64,000 bases of DNA from Corynebacterium doosanense CAU 212 = DSM 45436 (GTDB lineage: Bacteria; Actinomycetota; Actinomycetes; Mycobacteriales; Mycobacteriaceae). Below are positions 27,274-37,445 of the stretch, one piece after another (the stretch's first letter is position 1; every line of letters begins with the position of its first letter). A program made the position numbers and the translations under genes. Where the stretch lies: assembly GCF_000767055.1 (NCBI RefSeq), contig NZ_CP006764.1, positions 2,294,001 to 2,358,000 on the forward strand, written 5' to 3'. The notes under the pieces are model-generated. The model ran no database searches. It saw only the letters and a list, made by a program, of their open reading frames with translations, and was not told the DNA's origin.

Positions 27274-27317
27274 TGTTGCACGTACCTATATCAGCGGTAG
27301 GTAGACTGCTGCGGACG

Positions 27318-28205
27318 ATGAACTCCTCACCTCTCGCCGACGCTCTTCTGCCCTGGTACGACACCCACGAGCGTGACCTGCCGTGGCGCGACGGCCGGTC
27401 GACCGCGTGGGGTGTCCTGCTCAGCGAGGTGATGAGCCAGCAGACCCCGGTCAATCGGGTGGTTCCGCTGTGGGAGCAGTGGATGCAGCGCTGGCCCACC
27501 TCGGCGGATTTCGCGGCCGCCGGCACGGACGAGGTGCTACGCGCCTGGGACCGGCTCGGCTATCCCCGCCGGGCGCTGCGCCTGCTCGAATGCGCACGCG
27601 AGATCGTGCGCCGCTTTGACGGAGAGGTGCCACGGGACGTCGATACGCTCCTGAGCCTGCCCGGAATCGGTGAATACACCGCGCGGGCCGTGGCGTGTTT
27701 CCACTTCGGGCAGAACGTTCCGGTGGTGGACACGAATGTGCGGCGGGTCTACCGGCGCGCGGTGGACGGGCAGTTCCTGCAGGGGCCCGCGAGCAGGCGC
27801 GAGCTTGCCGAGGTCGCGTCCATCCTCCCCAACCACCCCTCACGCGGGCCGCGGATGTCGGCCGCGCTCATGGAGCTGGGCGCGCTGGTCTGCACCGCCC
27901 GCTCGCCCCGGTGCGATCAGTGTCCGCTGCTGGATCAGTGCGCGTGGCAGCTCGCCGGCTGCCCCGAACCCTCCGAGGAGGAGACCCGCTCGGCGAAACG
28001 GCGGGTGCAGAAGTTCGCCGGCACCGACCGTCAGGTGCGCGGGCTCATCATGGCCGTGCTCCGCGACGCCGACGGGCCGGTTCCGCTGGGAAAGATCGAC
28101 GTGGTGTGGCCCGACGCGGCACAGCGGTCGCGCTGCCTGTTCTCGCTTATCGACGACGGCCTGGCCACCCAGGACAGCGACGGTCGATTCCGCCTGCCGG
28201 GCTAG
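27318..28205 (+). CDS. mutY: A/G-specific adenine glycosylase
   Basis: 295 residues from ATG 27318. Removes adenine opposite 8-oxoguanine. DLPWRDGRSTAWGVLLSEVMSQQT, helix-hairpin-helix LPGIGEYTARAVACF with the catalytic Asp in VVDTNVRRVY, and the iron-sulphur ligands CTARSPRCDQCPLLDQC. The C-terminal part is shorter than in E. coli and has a winged-helix-like rather than a NUDIX-like sequence, as in other actinobacteria. Confidence 0.94.
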   Translation: MNSSPLADALLPWYDTHERDLPWRDGRSTAWGVLLSEVMSQQTPVNRVVPLWEQWMQRWPTSADFAAAGTDEVLRAWDRLGYPRRALRLLECAREIVRRFDGEVPRDVDTLLSLPGIGEYTARAVACFHFGQNVPVVDTNVRRVYRRAVDGQFLQGPASRRELAEVASILPNHPSRGPRMSAALMELGALVCTARSPRCDQCPLLDQCAWQLAGCPEPSEEETRSAKRRVQKFAGTDRQVRGLIMAVLRDADGPVPLGKIDVVWPDAAQRSRCLFSLIDDGLATQDSDGRFRLPG

Positions 28206-28210
28206 TTCTC

Positions 28211-28387
28211 TTAGCGCCAGCGACCGCGGTAGTTGAGGCCGCCCGGCAGGTTCACCCAGACCCCGCCGCGGGAGTTGAACGTCACGGGCCCGACCTTGGT
28301 GGAGGCGGAGGCACCCGATCCGGAGACGTTGATCCAGCTGTTTTTTCCGACCTTCTTGCGTGAGCGGTACGTGATTCCCACGGTCAT
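28211..28387 (-). CDS. DUF4236-like 58-residue protein
   Basis: From ATG 28387 with GAAAGG upstream. Sequence features are ITYRSRKKVGKNSWINVSGS and GASASTKVGPVTFNSRGGVW, a repeated short beta pattern as in DUF4236 proteins, which are small and basic. It is convergent with mutY with a 5-bp gap. No signal peptide or membrane segment. The longer frame to 28462 lacks similarity. Function unknown. Confidence 0.7.
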   Translation of the reverse strand: MTVGITYRSRKKVGKNSWINVSGSGASASTKVGPVTFNSRGGVWVNLPGGLNYRGRWR

Positions 28388-28562
28388 GCCTTTCTTCCGG
28401 CGAATGTTGGCTCTCACTCTACCGCCGGCGCCGTGGTGCCCCCGGGGTTGGGTTCTTTTCAATTTCGCTTAAGAATCATCCGGCATTCCGTAGTATCGCC
28501 AATCAAACATCACGATCCTGTATCTTTTGTGAAACAGTTCTCTCCCCAAGGTGGTCCCGCAC

Positions 28563-29954
28563 GTGCTCAAAAAGACCCTCCCATTCCTGCTCGCGGCGCT
28601 TCTCGGCTCCACCGGTGTGGCCGCTGCGCAGGAACCCGATGCAATGTCCTCGCTTCCCGCCCCGGCCTATCCTGCGGCAACTCCCGCGCAGCTTTCCAGC
28701 GGGGCCGACTGGGCCTCCTCGAACGCCCTGATCACCGGTTCCGGGCCACTGTTCGACCCGGCTGATCCGTTCTACATTCCCCCGGCCGACCTGCCGTCCA
28801 CCCCAGGCACCCTCCTGCGCACCCAGCCAGCCCCCCACCTGCTCAACATCGCCGGACCCACCCTTCCCGGGTACGCCGAGAAGATCCTCTACACGTCCAC
28901 CACAACCCACGGAGAGACCGTCGCGGTCTCGGGGTACGTCATCGAACCCGCCACCAGGTGGGCCGGCGAGGGCCCCACCCCGACGATCGTCGTCGCCCCC
29001 GGCACCCGCGGCGCCGCGGACTCCTGCGCCCCGTCGCGCACCGCCGGACTGGTCGGCGCGGCCGATCCTGCCGGCCTCACGGCCAACGTCAACTACGAGT
29101 CCCCCTTCCAGTACGCCGCCAGCTACTACGGCATGCGCGTGGTGGTCACCGACTACATCGGGCTGGGCACGCCGGGTGTGCACACCTACGTGGACAACAC
29201 CGAGCAGGCCCACGCGGTCCTCGACGCCGCCCGCGCTGGTCTCGCCGCCGCGGAAGTTCCCGCGGACTCCCCCGTGGGATTCTTCGGTTATTCGCAGGGT
29301 GGCGGCGCCGTCGCCGCCGCCGCGGAACACGCCGCCGCCTACGCTCCGGAGCTCAATATCAAGGGCACCTACGCCGGGGCTCCGCCAGCGAACCTCGAGG
29401 CGGTTCTCCAGGCCGTCGACGGGTCCGGGATCGTCGGCGTGTTTGGCTACGCCATCGCCGGCTACTCGGACCGTTACCCGGAACTGAAGCAGGTTCTCGA
29501 CGAGAAACTCAACGACCGCGGCAAGGCCTTCGTGGCGGAGAACGCCAACAGCTGCATCGTCGACTCCGCCCTCCAGTGGGCACTGACGGACACGAGGCAG
29601 TTCACGGTCACCGGACAGTCCATGTCCGAGGTGGCCTCCGAAGATCCCGTCATCTCCGGAATCTTCGCCCGGGAGAGCCTGGGCAAGACCGCCCCCACCG
29701 GCCCCATCATGTTGGGCAGCTCGCCCGTGGACGACATCATCCCCAACCACCAGGTCCGCGCGCTGGGCAACGTCTACTGCAGCGCCGGCAGCGCCGTGTA
29801 CTTCAACGGCAGCCCGCTGGGCAGCCTGACCAGCAGCGTCCCGCTGGGAGCGGATCACGCTGCCGGCCTGTTCACCGACACGCCCAGGTCACTGAACTTC
29901 CTCATCGACCGGTTCAACAACCAGCCCGCGCCCAGCAGCTGCGGTTCCTTCTGA
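28563..29954 (+). CDS. Secreted lipase (LIP family)
   Basis: 463 residues from GTG 28563; AAGGTGG lies 8 bases upstream. A Sec signal peptide (LKKTLPFLLAALLGSTGVAAAQ) should be cut after AAA. The protein is a secretory lipase/triacylglycerol hydrolase (PF03583 type): GYVIEPA, VVAPGTRGAAD, TDYIGLGTPG, nucleophile elbow GYSQGGGAV, acid in SSPVDDIIPN and the histidine in ADHAAG. Six cysteines in the mature part suggest disulphides. Could act on host or environmental lipids or on mycolate esters; substrate unknown. Confidence 0.88.
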   Translation: MLKKTLPFLLAALLGSTGVAAAQEPDAMSSLPAPAYPAATPAQLSSGADWASSNALITGSGPLFDPADPFYIPPADLPSTPGTLLRTQPAPHLLNIAGPTLPGYAEKILYTSTTTHGETVAVSGYVIEPATRWAGEGPTPTIVVAPGTRGAADSCAPSRTAGLVGAADPAGLTANVNYESPFQYAASYYGMRVVVTDYIGLGTPGVHTYVDNTEQAHAVLDAARAGLAAAEVPADSPVGFFGYSQGGGAVAAAAEHAAAYAPELNIKGTYAGAPPANLEAVLQAVDGSGIVGVFGYAIAGYSDRYPELKQVLDEKLNDRGKAFVAENANSCIVDSALQWALTDTRQFTVTGQSMSEVASEDPVISGIFARESLGKTAPTGPIMLGSSPVDDIIPNHQVRALGNVYCSAGSAVYFNGSPLGSLTSSVPLGADHAAGLFTDTPRSLNFLIDRFNNQPAPSSCGSF

Positions 29955-29998
29955 CTCCCGGCAAACAAAATGGCTGGGGAGCCGTCGAAAAGCGGCGG

Positions 29999-31927
29999 CT
30001 ACCTGGCCGGGGCGAGTGCCGCATCTGAGTTGCGCAGATAGTGCTCGACCGCGAGGCGGTTGATGGCGGAGCGGCTGACCACGCCGACGACCACGCCGGT
30101 GCCGGGGTCGACCACGGGGATCTTCTTGATGCGTGCGTCGGAGAGCGCCGCCACCGCGTCGGCCACCGATGCATTCCTGTCGATCGTGCGCACGTCGTGG
30201 GTCGCCAGCCTCATGACATTCACCGAGCCCAGCTCAGCCATGGCCTCGGTGAGGTCGTCGTCCGCCGCGAAAGAGTAGATCGACGTGGACGAGGGTGCCG
30301 TCGCCGAGAGGTAACGCATGACGTCGCCGTCGGAGAGGAATCCGGCCGCGGTGTTGTCCGCATTCAGCACCGGAGCACCCGAGATCCCGCGCTCGGAGAA
30401 GGTCTGCAGCGCGGCCAGGACCGTCTGGTCGGTCGAGAGCGCGTAGACGTCGGGGCGCATGACGGACTCGACCGCGCCGTCGACGTCCTTCGCCCGGGCG
30501 GGTTCCCGGGTCTCGGTGACGCACGGCCGGGTCGAGCGGTGGGCCAGGAACGCGAGGATGATGCCGATGACGGACACGGCGACCACCAGGGCCACCGCGC
30601 CGTGGAACCCGGTCAGCAGGGAGTCGAACTCGTCCCTGCCGGCGGTGATGTTGGCTGCGGTCAGCGCCCCGTAGAGGCCCGCGGCCAGGGAGGTGCCCAC
30701 GCAGCCGGCGATCTGGAAGCTGGTGGACACAACGGTCACGCCGTGGGCGCTCGTCTCCCGGTCAAGATGGGACAGCGCGAAGGTCTGTGACGGGCCGACG
30801 ACAAAGGCCGTGGCCAGGACCGCAGGGATGTAGAGGACGGCGAACAGCACGATGGACGAGTAGCCGGCGGCCACACCAACCAGGGTGACAAACACGGCCA
30901 TGACCAGGAAACCGGCCGGGATGGACCAGCGGCCGCCCGTGCGGTCGAACAGCTTGCCCGCGACCGGTCCCATGAACACGGTGAGCAGGATTCCGGGGGC
31001 GAGGGCCAGCGACGCCCCGAGCGGAGCCATGCCATGTGCCGACTGCAGGAACAGCGGGATGACCACGTTCATGGCGAAGACAAACATGAGGCCGAGCATG
31101 GTCATGAGCACGCCGAGCACGAAGGGAATGCTGGCGAACGGGCGGAGATCGATGAGCGGATGTTCGATGCGGCGCTGGCGCAGCACAAACGCCCACAGGG
31201 CGACCAGGCCGACGACCCCGGAGATACCGGCGTAGAGCGCCGATCCGCCGAAGGCCGCGGAGACACCGTAGAGCACACCCACGAGTCCGAAGGCGACTAA
31301 CAGGAACGAGACGATGTCCAGGACCGGTCGTCCGAGTTCGGCGACATTGCGCAGGACGACGGCGCCGGCGACGAGCACGACGAGCGCCAGCGCGCCGAAC
31401 ACCCACAGGAGGGTGGTCCACGGCGCCACGGTCAGCAGCACACCTGACAACACGATCGCCAGCGACGGGCCGAGCGTGGTCATGGCGGCCATGATGCCCA
31501 TGTTCATACCGAGCTTCTCGCGCGGGGACATCGCCAGCGTGATGTTCATGCCGATCGGGGTGAGCAGTCCCGTGCCGATCGCCTGGAGCAGCCGGGCGGC
31601 CAGCAGGACGCCGAAGGTCGGGGCGAGCGCGCCGAGAATGGAGGCCACCACCATGATCGCCACGACGCCGCTGAAGAGCACCCGTGTGGGGAAGCGGTGG
31701 TAGAGAACGTTGGAGACCGGGACAAACACGGCGGCAACCAGCAGATACCCCGTGGTCAGCCACTGCACGGTGTTCACGTCGACGCCGAAGTCACGCATGA
31801 TCGGCGTGAAGGCGACGTTAAGGAAGGTCTCGTTGAAGGTGGCCAGAAAGGCGGCTGCGGCCGCCACGGCAATCATGGCCTTCGCACGCCCGGAGGAGTG
31901 CGTAGGGATGACGGGGGAAGATGACAT
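29999..31927 (-). CDS. MFS (DHA2-type) transporter fused to tandem CBS domains
   Basis: 642 residues. Residues 15-480 are a 14-helix major-facilitator transporter of the drug-exporter DHA2 group: NVAFTPIMRDFGVDVNTVQW, LLAARLLQAIGTGLLTP, GPVAGKLFDRTGGRW. After the last helix (ALVVAVSVIGIILAFLAH) residues 510-640 are two CBS domains (ESVMRPDVYALSTDQTVL, GFLSDGDVMRYL, IKKIPVVDPGTGVVVGVVSR), which typically bind adenine nucleotides. No frameshift is seen. This implies nucleotide- or energy-gated export; substrate unknown. Confidence 0.9.
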   Translation of the reverse strand: MSSSPVIPTHSSGRAKAMIAVAAAAAFLATFNETFLNVAFTPIMRDFGVDVNTVQWLTTGYLLVAAVFVPVSNVLYHRFPTRVLFSGVVAIMVVASILGALAPTFGVLLAARLLQAIGTGLLTPIGMNITLAMSPREKLGMNMGIMAAMTTLGPSLAIVLSGVLLTVAPWTTLLWVFGALALVVLVAGAVVLRNVAELGRPVLDIVSFLLVAFGLVGVLYGVSAAFGGSALYAGISGVVGLVALWAFVLRQRRIEHPLIDLRPFASIPFVLGVLMTMLGLMFVFAMNVVIPLFLQSAHGMAPLGASLALAPGILLTVFMGPVAGKLFDRTGGRWSIPAGFLVMAVFVTLVGVAAGYSSIVLFAVLYIPAVLATAFVVGPSQTFALSHLDRETSAHGVTVVSTSFQIAGCVGTSLAAGLYGALTAANITAGRDEFDSLLTGFHGAVALVVAVSVIGIILAFLAHRSTRPCVTETREPARAKDVDGAVESVMRPDVYALSTDQTVLAALQTFSERGISGAPVLNADNTAAGFLSDGDVMRYLSATAPSSTSIYSFAADDDLTEAMAELGSVNVMRLATHDVRTIDRNASVADAVAALSDARIKKIPVVDPGTGVVVGVVSRSAINRLAVEHYLRNSDAALAPAR

Positions 31928-32080
31928 GGAGAGGTGGTCCTGACGTCGGCAAAGGTGGTAGATCGACCGTGCCGTGTCTGAGGCTCCCTGCGTACAGGCC
32001 TCGCGTGTCGTGTCATCGATTCAGTTTGATGGCCCGGAAGGGTCGGCTCGGACAATAGCAGGTCACACCATTGACTCCAA

Positions 32081-32108
32081 AACGCCCCGCACTCTCGTGC
32101 GGGGCGTT
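32081..32108. terminator. Strong hairpin terminator after clpC
   Basis: Perfect 12-bp stem AACGCCCCGCAC / GTGCGGGGCGTT with a TCTC loop. It lies 39 bp beyond the clpC stop on the minus strand. The remaining sequence to the MFS start at 31927 carries that gene's upstream region and no other feature. Confidence 0.92.
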
Positions 32109-32146
32109 ATGGGGCTCTCACCAGGACTTACTGGTATCGCCGGGGA

Positions 32147-34921
32147 CTACTGGGGCTGCGGCTGAGCTCCGCCGGCGGCGGGGCCCTCATCGTCCCAGTC
32201 ATCCCAGTCCCTGCTGGACCGGGGGTCCTGGTCCACGGCGCCGTCGGTGCCCGATGTGGTGGGCACATCCGGCGTCACCGTGTCCGGTCCCGCCGAGGGC
32301 TCGATGTCGCGGACGGTTTCCGCAGCCTCGGGGGAGGTCTCGGAGAAGGTGCCCTCGGGCAGCGGCTTCGGGCGCGGGGTGAAGGTCAGCTTCGCCTCGT
32401 CGGTGGCCTTGGACTCGCCGTCCCAGTTCTCCACGTCGACCGTGATGATCTCGCCGGCACCGAGCTCGCCGTAGAGGATCTTCTCGCTCATGACATCCTC
32501 GATCTCGCGCTGGATCGTGCGACGCAGCGGGCGGGCACCGAGCACCGGGTCGAAGCCCCGCTGGGCGAGGAGGTTCTTCGCCTTGTCCGTGAGTTCGATG
32601 TCCATGTCCTGCTCACCCAGTGCCTTGGAGGTGCGGGCGATGAGCAGGTCGACCATCTTGACGATGTCCTCGCGGTCGAGCTGCTTGAACACCACGATGT
32701 CGTCGATACGGTTGAGGAACTCGGGGCGGAAGTGCTTCTTCAGCTCGTCGTTGACCTTGTTCTTCATGCGCTCGTACTGGGCGTCGGCGTCCGTGGCGCT
32801 GGAGCCGGAGAAACCCAGCCCGACGGCCTTGGAGATGTCCGAGGTACCCAGGTTCGAGGTGAAGATGAGCACGGTGTTCTTGAAGTCGACCACGCGGCCC
32901 TGACCGTCGGTAAGCCGGCCTTCCTCGAGCACCTGCAGGAGGGTGTTGTAGATCTCCTTGTGCGCCTTCTCGATCTCATCGAAGAGCACCACGGAGAACG
33001 GCTTGCGACGGACCTTCTCCGTCAGCTGGCCACCCTCCTCGTAACCGACGTATCCGGGGGGAGCACCGAAGAGGCGCGACGCGGTGAACCGGTCATGGAA
33101 CTCGCCCATGTCGATCTGGATCAGCGCGTCCTCCTCGCCGAAGAGGAACTCGGCCAGGGCCTTGGACAGCTCAGTCTTACCCACACCGGACGGGCCGGCG
33201 AAGATGAAGGAACCGGAGGGACGCTTGGGGTCCTTCAGGCCTGCACGGGTACGGCGGATCGCACGGGAGACGGCCTTGACGGCGTCCTCCTGTCCGATGA
33301 TGCGCTTGTGCAGCTCCTCCTCCATGTTGAGCAGGCGGGAGGATTCCTTCTCGGTGAGCTTGAACACGGGGATGCCGGTCCAGTTGCCCAGCACCTCGGC
33401 GATCTGCTCGTCATCGACCTCGGCGATGTCCTCGAGCTCGCCGGAGCGCCACTGCTGCTCCTTCTCGGCGCGCTCCTCGCCGAGCTTGCGCTCGGTGTCG
33501 CGCAGGCCGGCGGCCTTCTCGAAGTCCTGGTTGTCGATCGCCGCCTCCTTCTCGCGGCGGACCTCGGCGATGCGCTCGTCGACCTCGCGGACGGAGTCCG
33601 GGGCGGTCATGCGCTTGATGCGCATGCGGGCGCCGGCCTCGTCGATGAGGTCGACGGCCTTGTCCGGCAGGAAGCGGTCGTTGATGTAGCGCGAGGACAG
33701 GCTCGCCGCCGCCGCGAGGGCGCTGTCGGTGTAGGACACGCGGTGATGCGCCTCGTAGCGGTCACGCAGGCCCTTGAGGATGGTGATGGTGTCCTCGAGG
33801 CTGGGCTCGTCGACCTGCACCGGCTGGAAACGACGCTCGAGAGCGGCGTCCTTCTCGATGTGCTTGCGGTACTCGTCGAGAGTCGTCGCACCGATGGTCT
33901 GCAGCTCGCCGCGGGCCAGCTTCGGCTTGAGCAGGCTGGCCGCGTCGATGGCACCCTCGGCGGCGCCGGCACCGACGAGGTTGTGGATCTCGTCGATGAA
34001 CAGGATGATGTCGCCGCGCTGGTTGATCTCCTTGAGCACCTTCTTCAGGCGCTCCTCGAAGTCACCGCGGTAACGGGAGCCCGCGATGAGCGAGCCGAGG
34101 TCGAGGGAGTAGACCTGCTTGTCCTTCAGGGTCTCGGGCACCCGACCGTTGACGATGTCGACGGCCAGGCCCTCGACAACCGCGGTCTTGCCCACGCCGG
34201 GCTCACCGATGAGCACGGGGTTGTTCTTGGTACGACGAGAGAGCACCTGCATGATGCGCTCAATCTCCTTCTCACGGCCGACGACCGGGTCGAGCTTGCC
34301 TTCCTTGGCCGCCTGCGTGAGGTTGCGTCCGAACTGGTCCAGGACCAGGGAGTTGGAGCGGTCGCCGCCCTGCCCCTGCGGGCCGCCACGACCTGCGCCG
34401 GCACCGGCGCCGACCGGTCCACCGGCACTCGCGCCTGCACCACCGCCGGCGTTGCCGCCCTCGGGGTTCTGGCCCTGGCCACCCTCGTAACCGGAGAGCA
34501 GCTGGATAACCTGCTGGCGCACACGCGGGAGGTCGGCGCCGAGCTTGATGAGCACCTGCGCGGCCACGCCCTCGCCCTCACGGATGAGACCGAGCAGCAG
34601 GAATTCCGTGCCGATGTACTTGTGCCCCATCTGCAGGCCCTCGCGCAGCGCGAGTTCCAGCACCTTCTTGGCGCGCGGGGTGAAGGGGATGTGCCCGGTG
34701 TGCGGCTGGGTGCCGCGGCCGATGATCTCCTCGACCTCGCCGCGGACGTCATCGAGGTTGATGCCCATCGACTCGAGCGCCTTGGCCGCGACACCCTCAC
34801 CCTCATGGATGAGACCGAGCAGGATGTGCTCGGTGCCGATGTAATTGTGGTTGAGCATGCGCGCTTCTTCTTGAGCCAGAACAATGACGCGACGTGCCCG
34901 GTCGGTGAATCTCTCGAACAT
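32147..34921 (-). CDS. clpC: ATP-dependent Clp protease ATPase subunit ClpC
   Basis: 924 residues. The N-terminal double repeat ([31 protein letters not shown] and [11 protein letters not shown]) is followed by a Gly/Ala/Gln-rich linker at about residues 150-190, AAA-1 with Walker [16 protein letters not shown], a coiled UVR-type middle region ([20 protein letters not shown]), and AAA-2 with [14 protein letters not shown]. The hydrophobic ClpP-docking loop is expected in the second AAA part. The C-terminal 70 residues are acidic and low complexity. Unfolds proteins for ClpP1P2; essential in related species. Confidence 0.97.
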   Translation of the reverse strand: MFERFTDRARRVIVLAQEEARMLNHNYIGTEHILLGLIHEGEGVAAKALESMGINLDDVRGEVEEIIGRGTQPHTGHIPFTPRAKKVLELALREGLQMGHKYIGTEFLLLGLIREGEGVAAQVLIKLGADLPRVRQQVIQLLSGYEGGQGQNPEGGNAGGGAGASAGGPVGAGAGAGRGGPQGQGGDRSNSLVLDQFGRNLTQAAKEGKLDPVVGREKEIERIMQVLSRRTKNNPVLIGEPGVGKTAVVEGLAVDIVNGRVPETLKDKQVYSLDLGSLIAGSRYRGDFEERLKKVLKEINQRGDIILFIDEIHNLVGAGAAEGAIDAASLLKPKLARGELQTIGATTLDEYRKHIEKDAALERRFQPVQVDEPSLEDTITILKGLRDRYEAHHRVSYTDSALAAAASLSSRYINDRFLPDKAVDLIDEAGARMRIKRMTAPDSVREVDERIAEVRREKEAAIDNQDFEKAAGLRDTERKLGEERAEKEQQWRSGELEDIAEVDDEQIAEVLGNWTGIPVFKLTEKESSRLLNMEEELHKRIIGQEDAVKAVSRAIRRTRAGLKDPKRPSGSFIFAGPSGVGKTELSKALAEFLFGEEDALIQIDMGEFHDRFTASRLFGAPPGYVGYEEGGQLTEKVRRKPFSVVLFDEIEKAHKEIYNTLLQVLEEGRLTDGQGRVVDFKNTVLIFTSNLGTSDISKAVGLGFSGSSATDADAQYERMKNKVNDELKKHFRPEFLNRIDDIVVFKQLDREDIVKMVDLLIARTSKALGEQDMDIELTDKAKNLLAQRGFDPVLGARPLRRTIQREIEDVMSEKILYGELGAGEIITVDVENWDGESKATDEAKLTFTPRPKPLPEGTFSETSPEAAETVRDIEPSAGPDTVTPDVPTTSGTDGAVDQDPRSSRDWDDWDDEGPAAGGAQPQPQ

Positions 34922-34969
34922 GAGCTACTCCCTAAAACAGTGTCGATCCTAAGTTGTCTCCTACTCTAA

Positions 34970-34980
34970 CGCCGAGGGTG
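34970..34980. promoter_or_regulatory. Possible ClgR-type site upstream of clpC
   Basis: CGCCGAGGGTG, 49-59 bases before the clpC start, resembles the CGC-N5-GCG form of corynebacterial ClgR activator sites with one mismatch (GTG for GCG). C. glutamicum clpC is a known ClgR target. Suggestive only. Confidence 0.35.
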
Positions 34981-35105
34981 GACGTTGCCTTCGCACTTCA
35001 GAACCGACGCTGCCAGTTTTCCGGTGTTCATGCTGGCAGGAGGCATGTACGCCGGTAGCGAACACCGGGTTGGGGACACTTTTCGACGCTCATTTCCACC
35101 AGTTC

Positions 35106-35864
35106 CTAACTCGCCCGCACCCCGATGTCGACGCCGTCCGCCCGGTCGCAGCCCAAGGACCAGCCAGTGTCCCCCGCGATCCCGGCCGTGTTGGTAGCGC
35201 ATCGCCAGTCCTCGAAGGCCAGGGCAGCGATATTGCCCGTGCCCTCGGAGACGTGATCCAGGTAGTAGTCCATCACCCTGATCGCCTCGGCGCACGAGAT
35301 CTCCCCCTCCTTGACCACCAGGGGTCCGAAGTCATATGACTTGCACTGGGTGCCCGGCAGGACCTTTTCGTCGGAACCCTGCGACTCCGGGCAGGCCATG
35401 ACGTTATCGACGAAGCCTGCCGGTGCGCCCTGCTCACCGAGCCACACGCGGTCGTAGCACCGGAATCCGGTGGGGGTCTCTCCCGCGTGCTCGATCTTCG
35501 TCCAGCTGCTGCCGACGAAACGGAAGTGGTTGACGCTGTCCGTCTGCGCCTGTCCTCCGATGGCCCACTGCCCGTCACAGAAAGCGACGTGGGTGATGCT
35601 GGAAAACCCCGCCGCCTGGAAATCCGCCGGGTCGCAGCCGCCGGCTGCCTGCCGCTCGGGCGCCGGCTGCTCATTGCTGGCCGGGTCGGTCGCTGTCACG
35701 GTTTCGACGCTGGTGCTCGGGGTTTCCGAGGACTGGATGCTGGTGACCACCACGCTGGAGGACGCGGTTCCGGTGGAACCGTCCTCCGTGCCCGAGCACG
35801 CCGAGAGGGCCGCCATTCCCAGGAATGCCACGGCCGCGGGAATCAGTTTCTGCGTTGATTTCAT
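35106..35864 (-). CDS. Exported lipoprotein with Cys-rich C-terminal domain
   Basis: 252 residues from ATG 35864; the longer upstream frame is unlikely. The signal peptide ends in the lipobox LSAC (about residue 22), then a Ser/Thr-rich spacer. The C-terminal 170 residues hold a GGCDPADFQAAGFSSITH motif, a FCDGQWAIGG strand and six or more cysteines, plus a final AIRVMDYYLDH helix. The pattern is like small extracellular sensor or binding domains in actinobacteria, but I cannot name it. It faces the kinase locus to its right across another exported gene on the same strand. Confidence 0.8.
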   Translation of the reverse strand: MKSTQKLIPAAVAFLGMAALSACSGTEDGSTGTASSSVVVTSIQSSETPSTSVETVTATDPASNEQPAPERQAAGGCDPADFQAAGFSSITHVAFCDGQWAIGGQAQTDSVNHFRFVGSSWTKIEHAGETPTGFRCYDRVWLGEQGAPAGFVDNVMACPESQGSDEKVLPGTQCKSYDFGPLVVKEGEISCAEAIRVMDYYLDHVSEGTGNIAALAFEDWRCATNTAGIAGDTGWSLGCDRADGVDIGVRAS

Positions 35865-35931
35865 GATTTTCAGCTTGGCACAACCCGTGAAGAAAGACCC
35901 CGAGTACGGGGAGAATTCCCCCGTGGTGGCG

Positions 35932-36534
35932 CTAACAGGGGCTCTGCGCCTCGGAGACGTTGTTGAGGATGCGGGCGTTGCGGTACGAGGGGTCGGCCCC
36001 GGCCGCGTAGAAGTCCGCGCACAACCGGTCGAAGTCACGTCCGTAGTCCACCACCACGGGGTAGATGGACTGCCCGTTGATGCTGCCGCGCAGAGAGGGG
36101 CAGGCGGCCGGCCGGTACCACTGGGCGCCCGGGTGCTCGGCGAGGAGCTGGGAGATCCTCGCCTGCGCCGCGCCGGTGCCGTCGTCGACGACGGACTCGA
36201 TGATCATCACTCCTCGCCCGTCGCACTGCGGGGTCGTGGCCCCGCCGGAGACCGAGGCCGAGGCCGCGGAGGACGTTGAGGACGTCGACGGGGCCGCCGG
36301 CGACGATTCAGCCGGCACCATTTCCGTGACCGTTGCCGCGGAAGTTTCCTCCTCGGAGGTGGCCGGGGAGGACACGGGTGCGGAGCTGGTCTCGGGGGCC
36401 GAGCTGGCCTCGAAGCCGGGCAGCATCCGGGAGGACAGGAGCACTGCCGCTAGGGCGAGGCCGGCCGTCGCCAGCAACGCGGCGATAACGATGAGAATGA
36501 CGACAACTGTTCGTCGTCGAGAAGATTCCGCCAT
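35932..36534 (-). CDS. Single-pass membrane protein, Ser/Pro-rich spacer, Cys domain
   Basis: 200 residues from ATG 36534 (a TTG three codons earlier is possible). Basic start SSRRRTVV, transmembrane helix at about 10-33, a Ser/Thr/Glu/Pro-rich spacer to residue 95, then a compact domain with four cysteines (PQCDGRG, AACPSLRG, LCADFY, QSPC) and VVVDYGRDFDRLC. Same layout as the other exported proteins of this block; probably surface-exposed. Function unknown. Confidence 0.8.
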   Translation of the reverse strand: MAESSRRRTVVVILIVIAALLATAGLALAAVLLSSRMLPGFEASSAPETSSAPVSSPATSEEETSAATVTEMVPAESSPAAPSTSSTSSAASASVSGGATTPQCDGRGVMIIESVVDDGTGAAQARISQLLAEHPGAQWYRPAACPSLRGSINGQSIYPVVVDYGRDFDRLCADFYAAGADPSYRNARILNNVSEAQSPC

Positions 36535-36673
36535 GGTGGTCAACTGCCCGTCTGTGAAAGAAATGAATGGAGCCGGATGAGGAAAATAGATTGCCTCATA
36601 TCTATCACTATTCAGTGCTAATCTCCCCCTATCTGTCTACATCACCACCACACGATCTGAGGTTCGGCTACGC

Positions 36674-37342
36674 ATGGCTGATCAGTCCCCCACCCCCGCC
36701 CCACCACTCCGGATAGACGATCTCATCGGCGGACACCGGGTGATCTGGCCAGGAGACCAGATCACCGTCGGCCGTTCCGGTGACTTTCCGGTCGGCGCGG
36801 ACGATCGGTACCTGCACCGAATCCTCTTCCAGCTGTGGCATTCCGGGCACGGATGGATGATCACCAACCGCGGTTCCGCGATCCCGCTGACCGTGGAGGT
36901 CCGCGGCGCGAAGAGCCTGAGCAAGACCGATCTCGGCCCCGGCGGCGTCATGCCCATGCCCGCCGGAGCGTCCGTGATCACGTTCTTTACCAAGGAACGT
37001 GCCTACGAGCTCAACGTGGACATTCCGCTGCACGGTTTCACCCGGCCGGCACCCCCGCGGCCCGTCGCGCCCCTGGAACCCACCTACACCCGGCACGACC
37101 CCAACCTCGAGCAGAAGCAGCTACTCGACGCCCTGTCCCAGCCCCTGCGCTCCCGCCCCGGCACCACGGATGCGGACATTCCGCGCCCCAGTGAAGTGGC
37201 GGAGCGCCTGGGCTGGACCGTGAAGAAGACGGAGCGCAAGATCGACACGCTCTTCGACAACCTCGAGGAGGACGGGGAGCGGGTCTACAAACCCAAACAC
37301 GTCTTCCTCGCCCACTACGCCCTGCGCGCTCCCCGGAACTGA
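36674..37342 (+). CDS. FHA-like domain fused to winged-helix domain
   Basis: 222 residues. Residues 15-110 have the shape of a forkhead-associated phosphothreonine-binding domain (GDQITVGRSGDFPVG, then DRYLHRILFQL, TNRGSAIPLTV), although the usual SxxH pair is not exact. A Pro-rich linker is followed by a C-terminal winged-helix-like region (PRPSEVAERLGWTVKKTERKID). It precedes a Ser/Thr kinase gene by 103 bp on the same strand, so it is a good candidate substrate or effector that passes kinase output to transcription. DNA binding is inferred. Confidence 0.7.
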   Translation: MADQSPTPAPPLRIDDLIGGHRVIWPGDQITVGRSGDFPVGADDRYLHRILFQLWHSGHGWMITNRGSAIPLTVEVRGAKSLSKTDLGPGGVMPMPAGASVITFFTKERAYELNVDIPLHGFTRPAPPRPVAPLEPTYTRHDPNLEQKQLLDALSQPLRSRPGTTDADIPRPSEVAERLGWTVKKTERKIDTLFDNLEEDGERVYKPKHVFLAHYALRAPRN

Positions 37343-37445
37343 CTCGCCCGCGCGGGGAAAATCCCCCTGCGAAATGGCGCAGTTCCGGGCGGACGCAGGA
37401 TAATCAACGTCGATTAGCACCCACCCATACACACAGGACACACAC

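Noticed and set aside
32732..34969. Long open frame opposite clpC (745 codons)
   Set aside because: High-GC shadow of clpC on the other strand; no start signal and no recognisable family.
36544..36673. Extra small gene before the FHA-like gene
   Set aside because: The stretch is AT-richer, fits divergent promoters and has no coding frame with a start signal.
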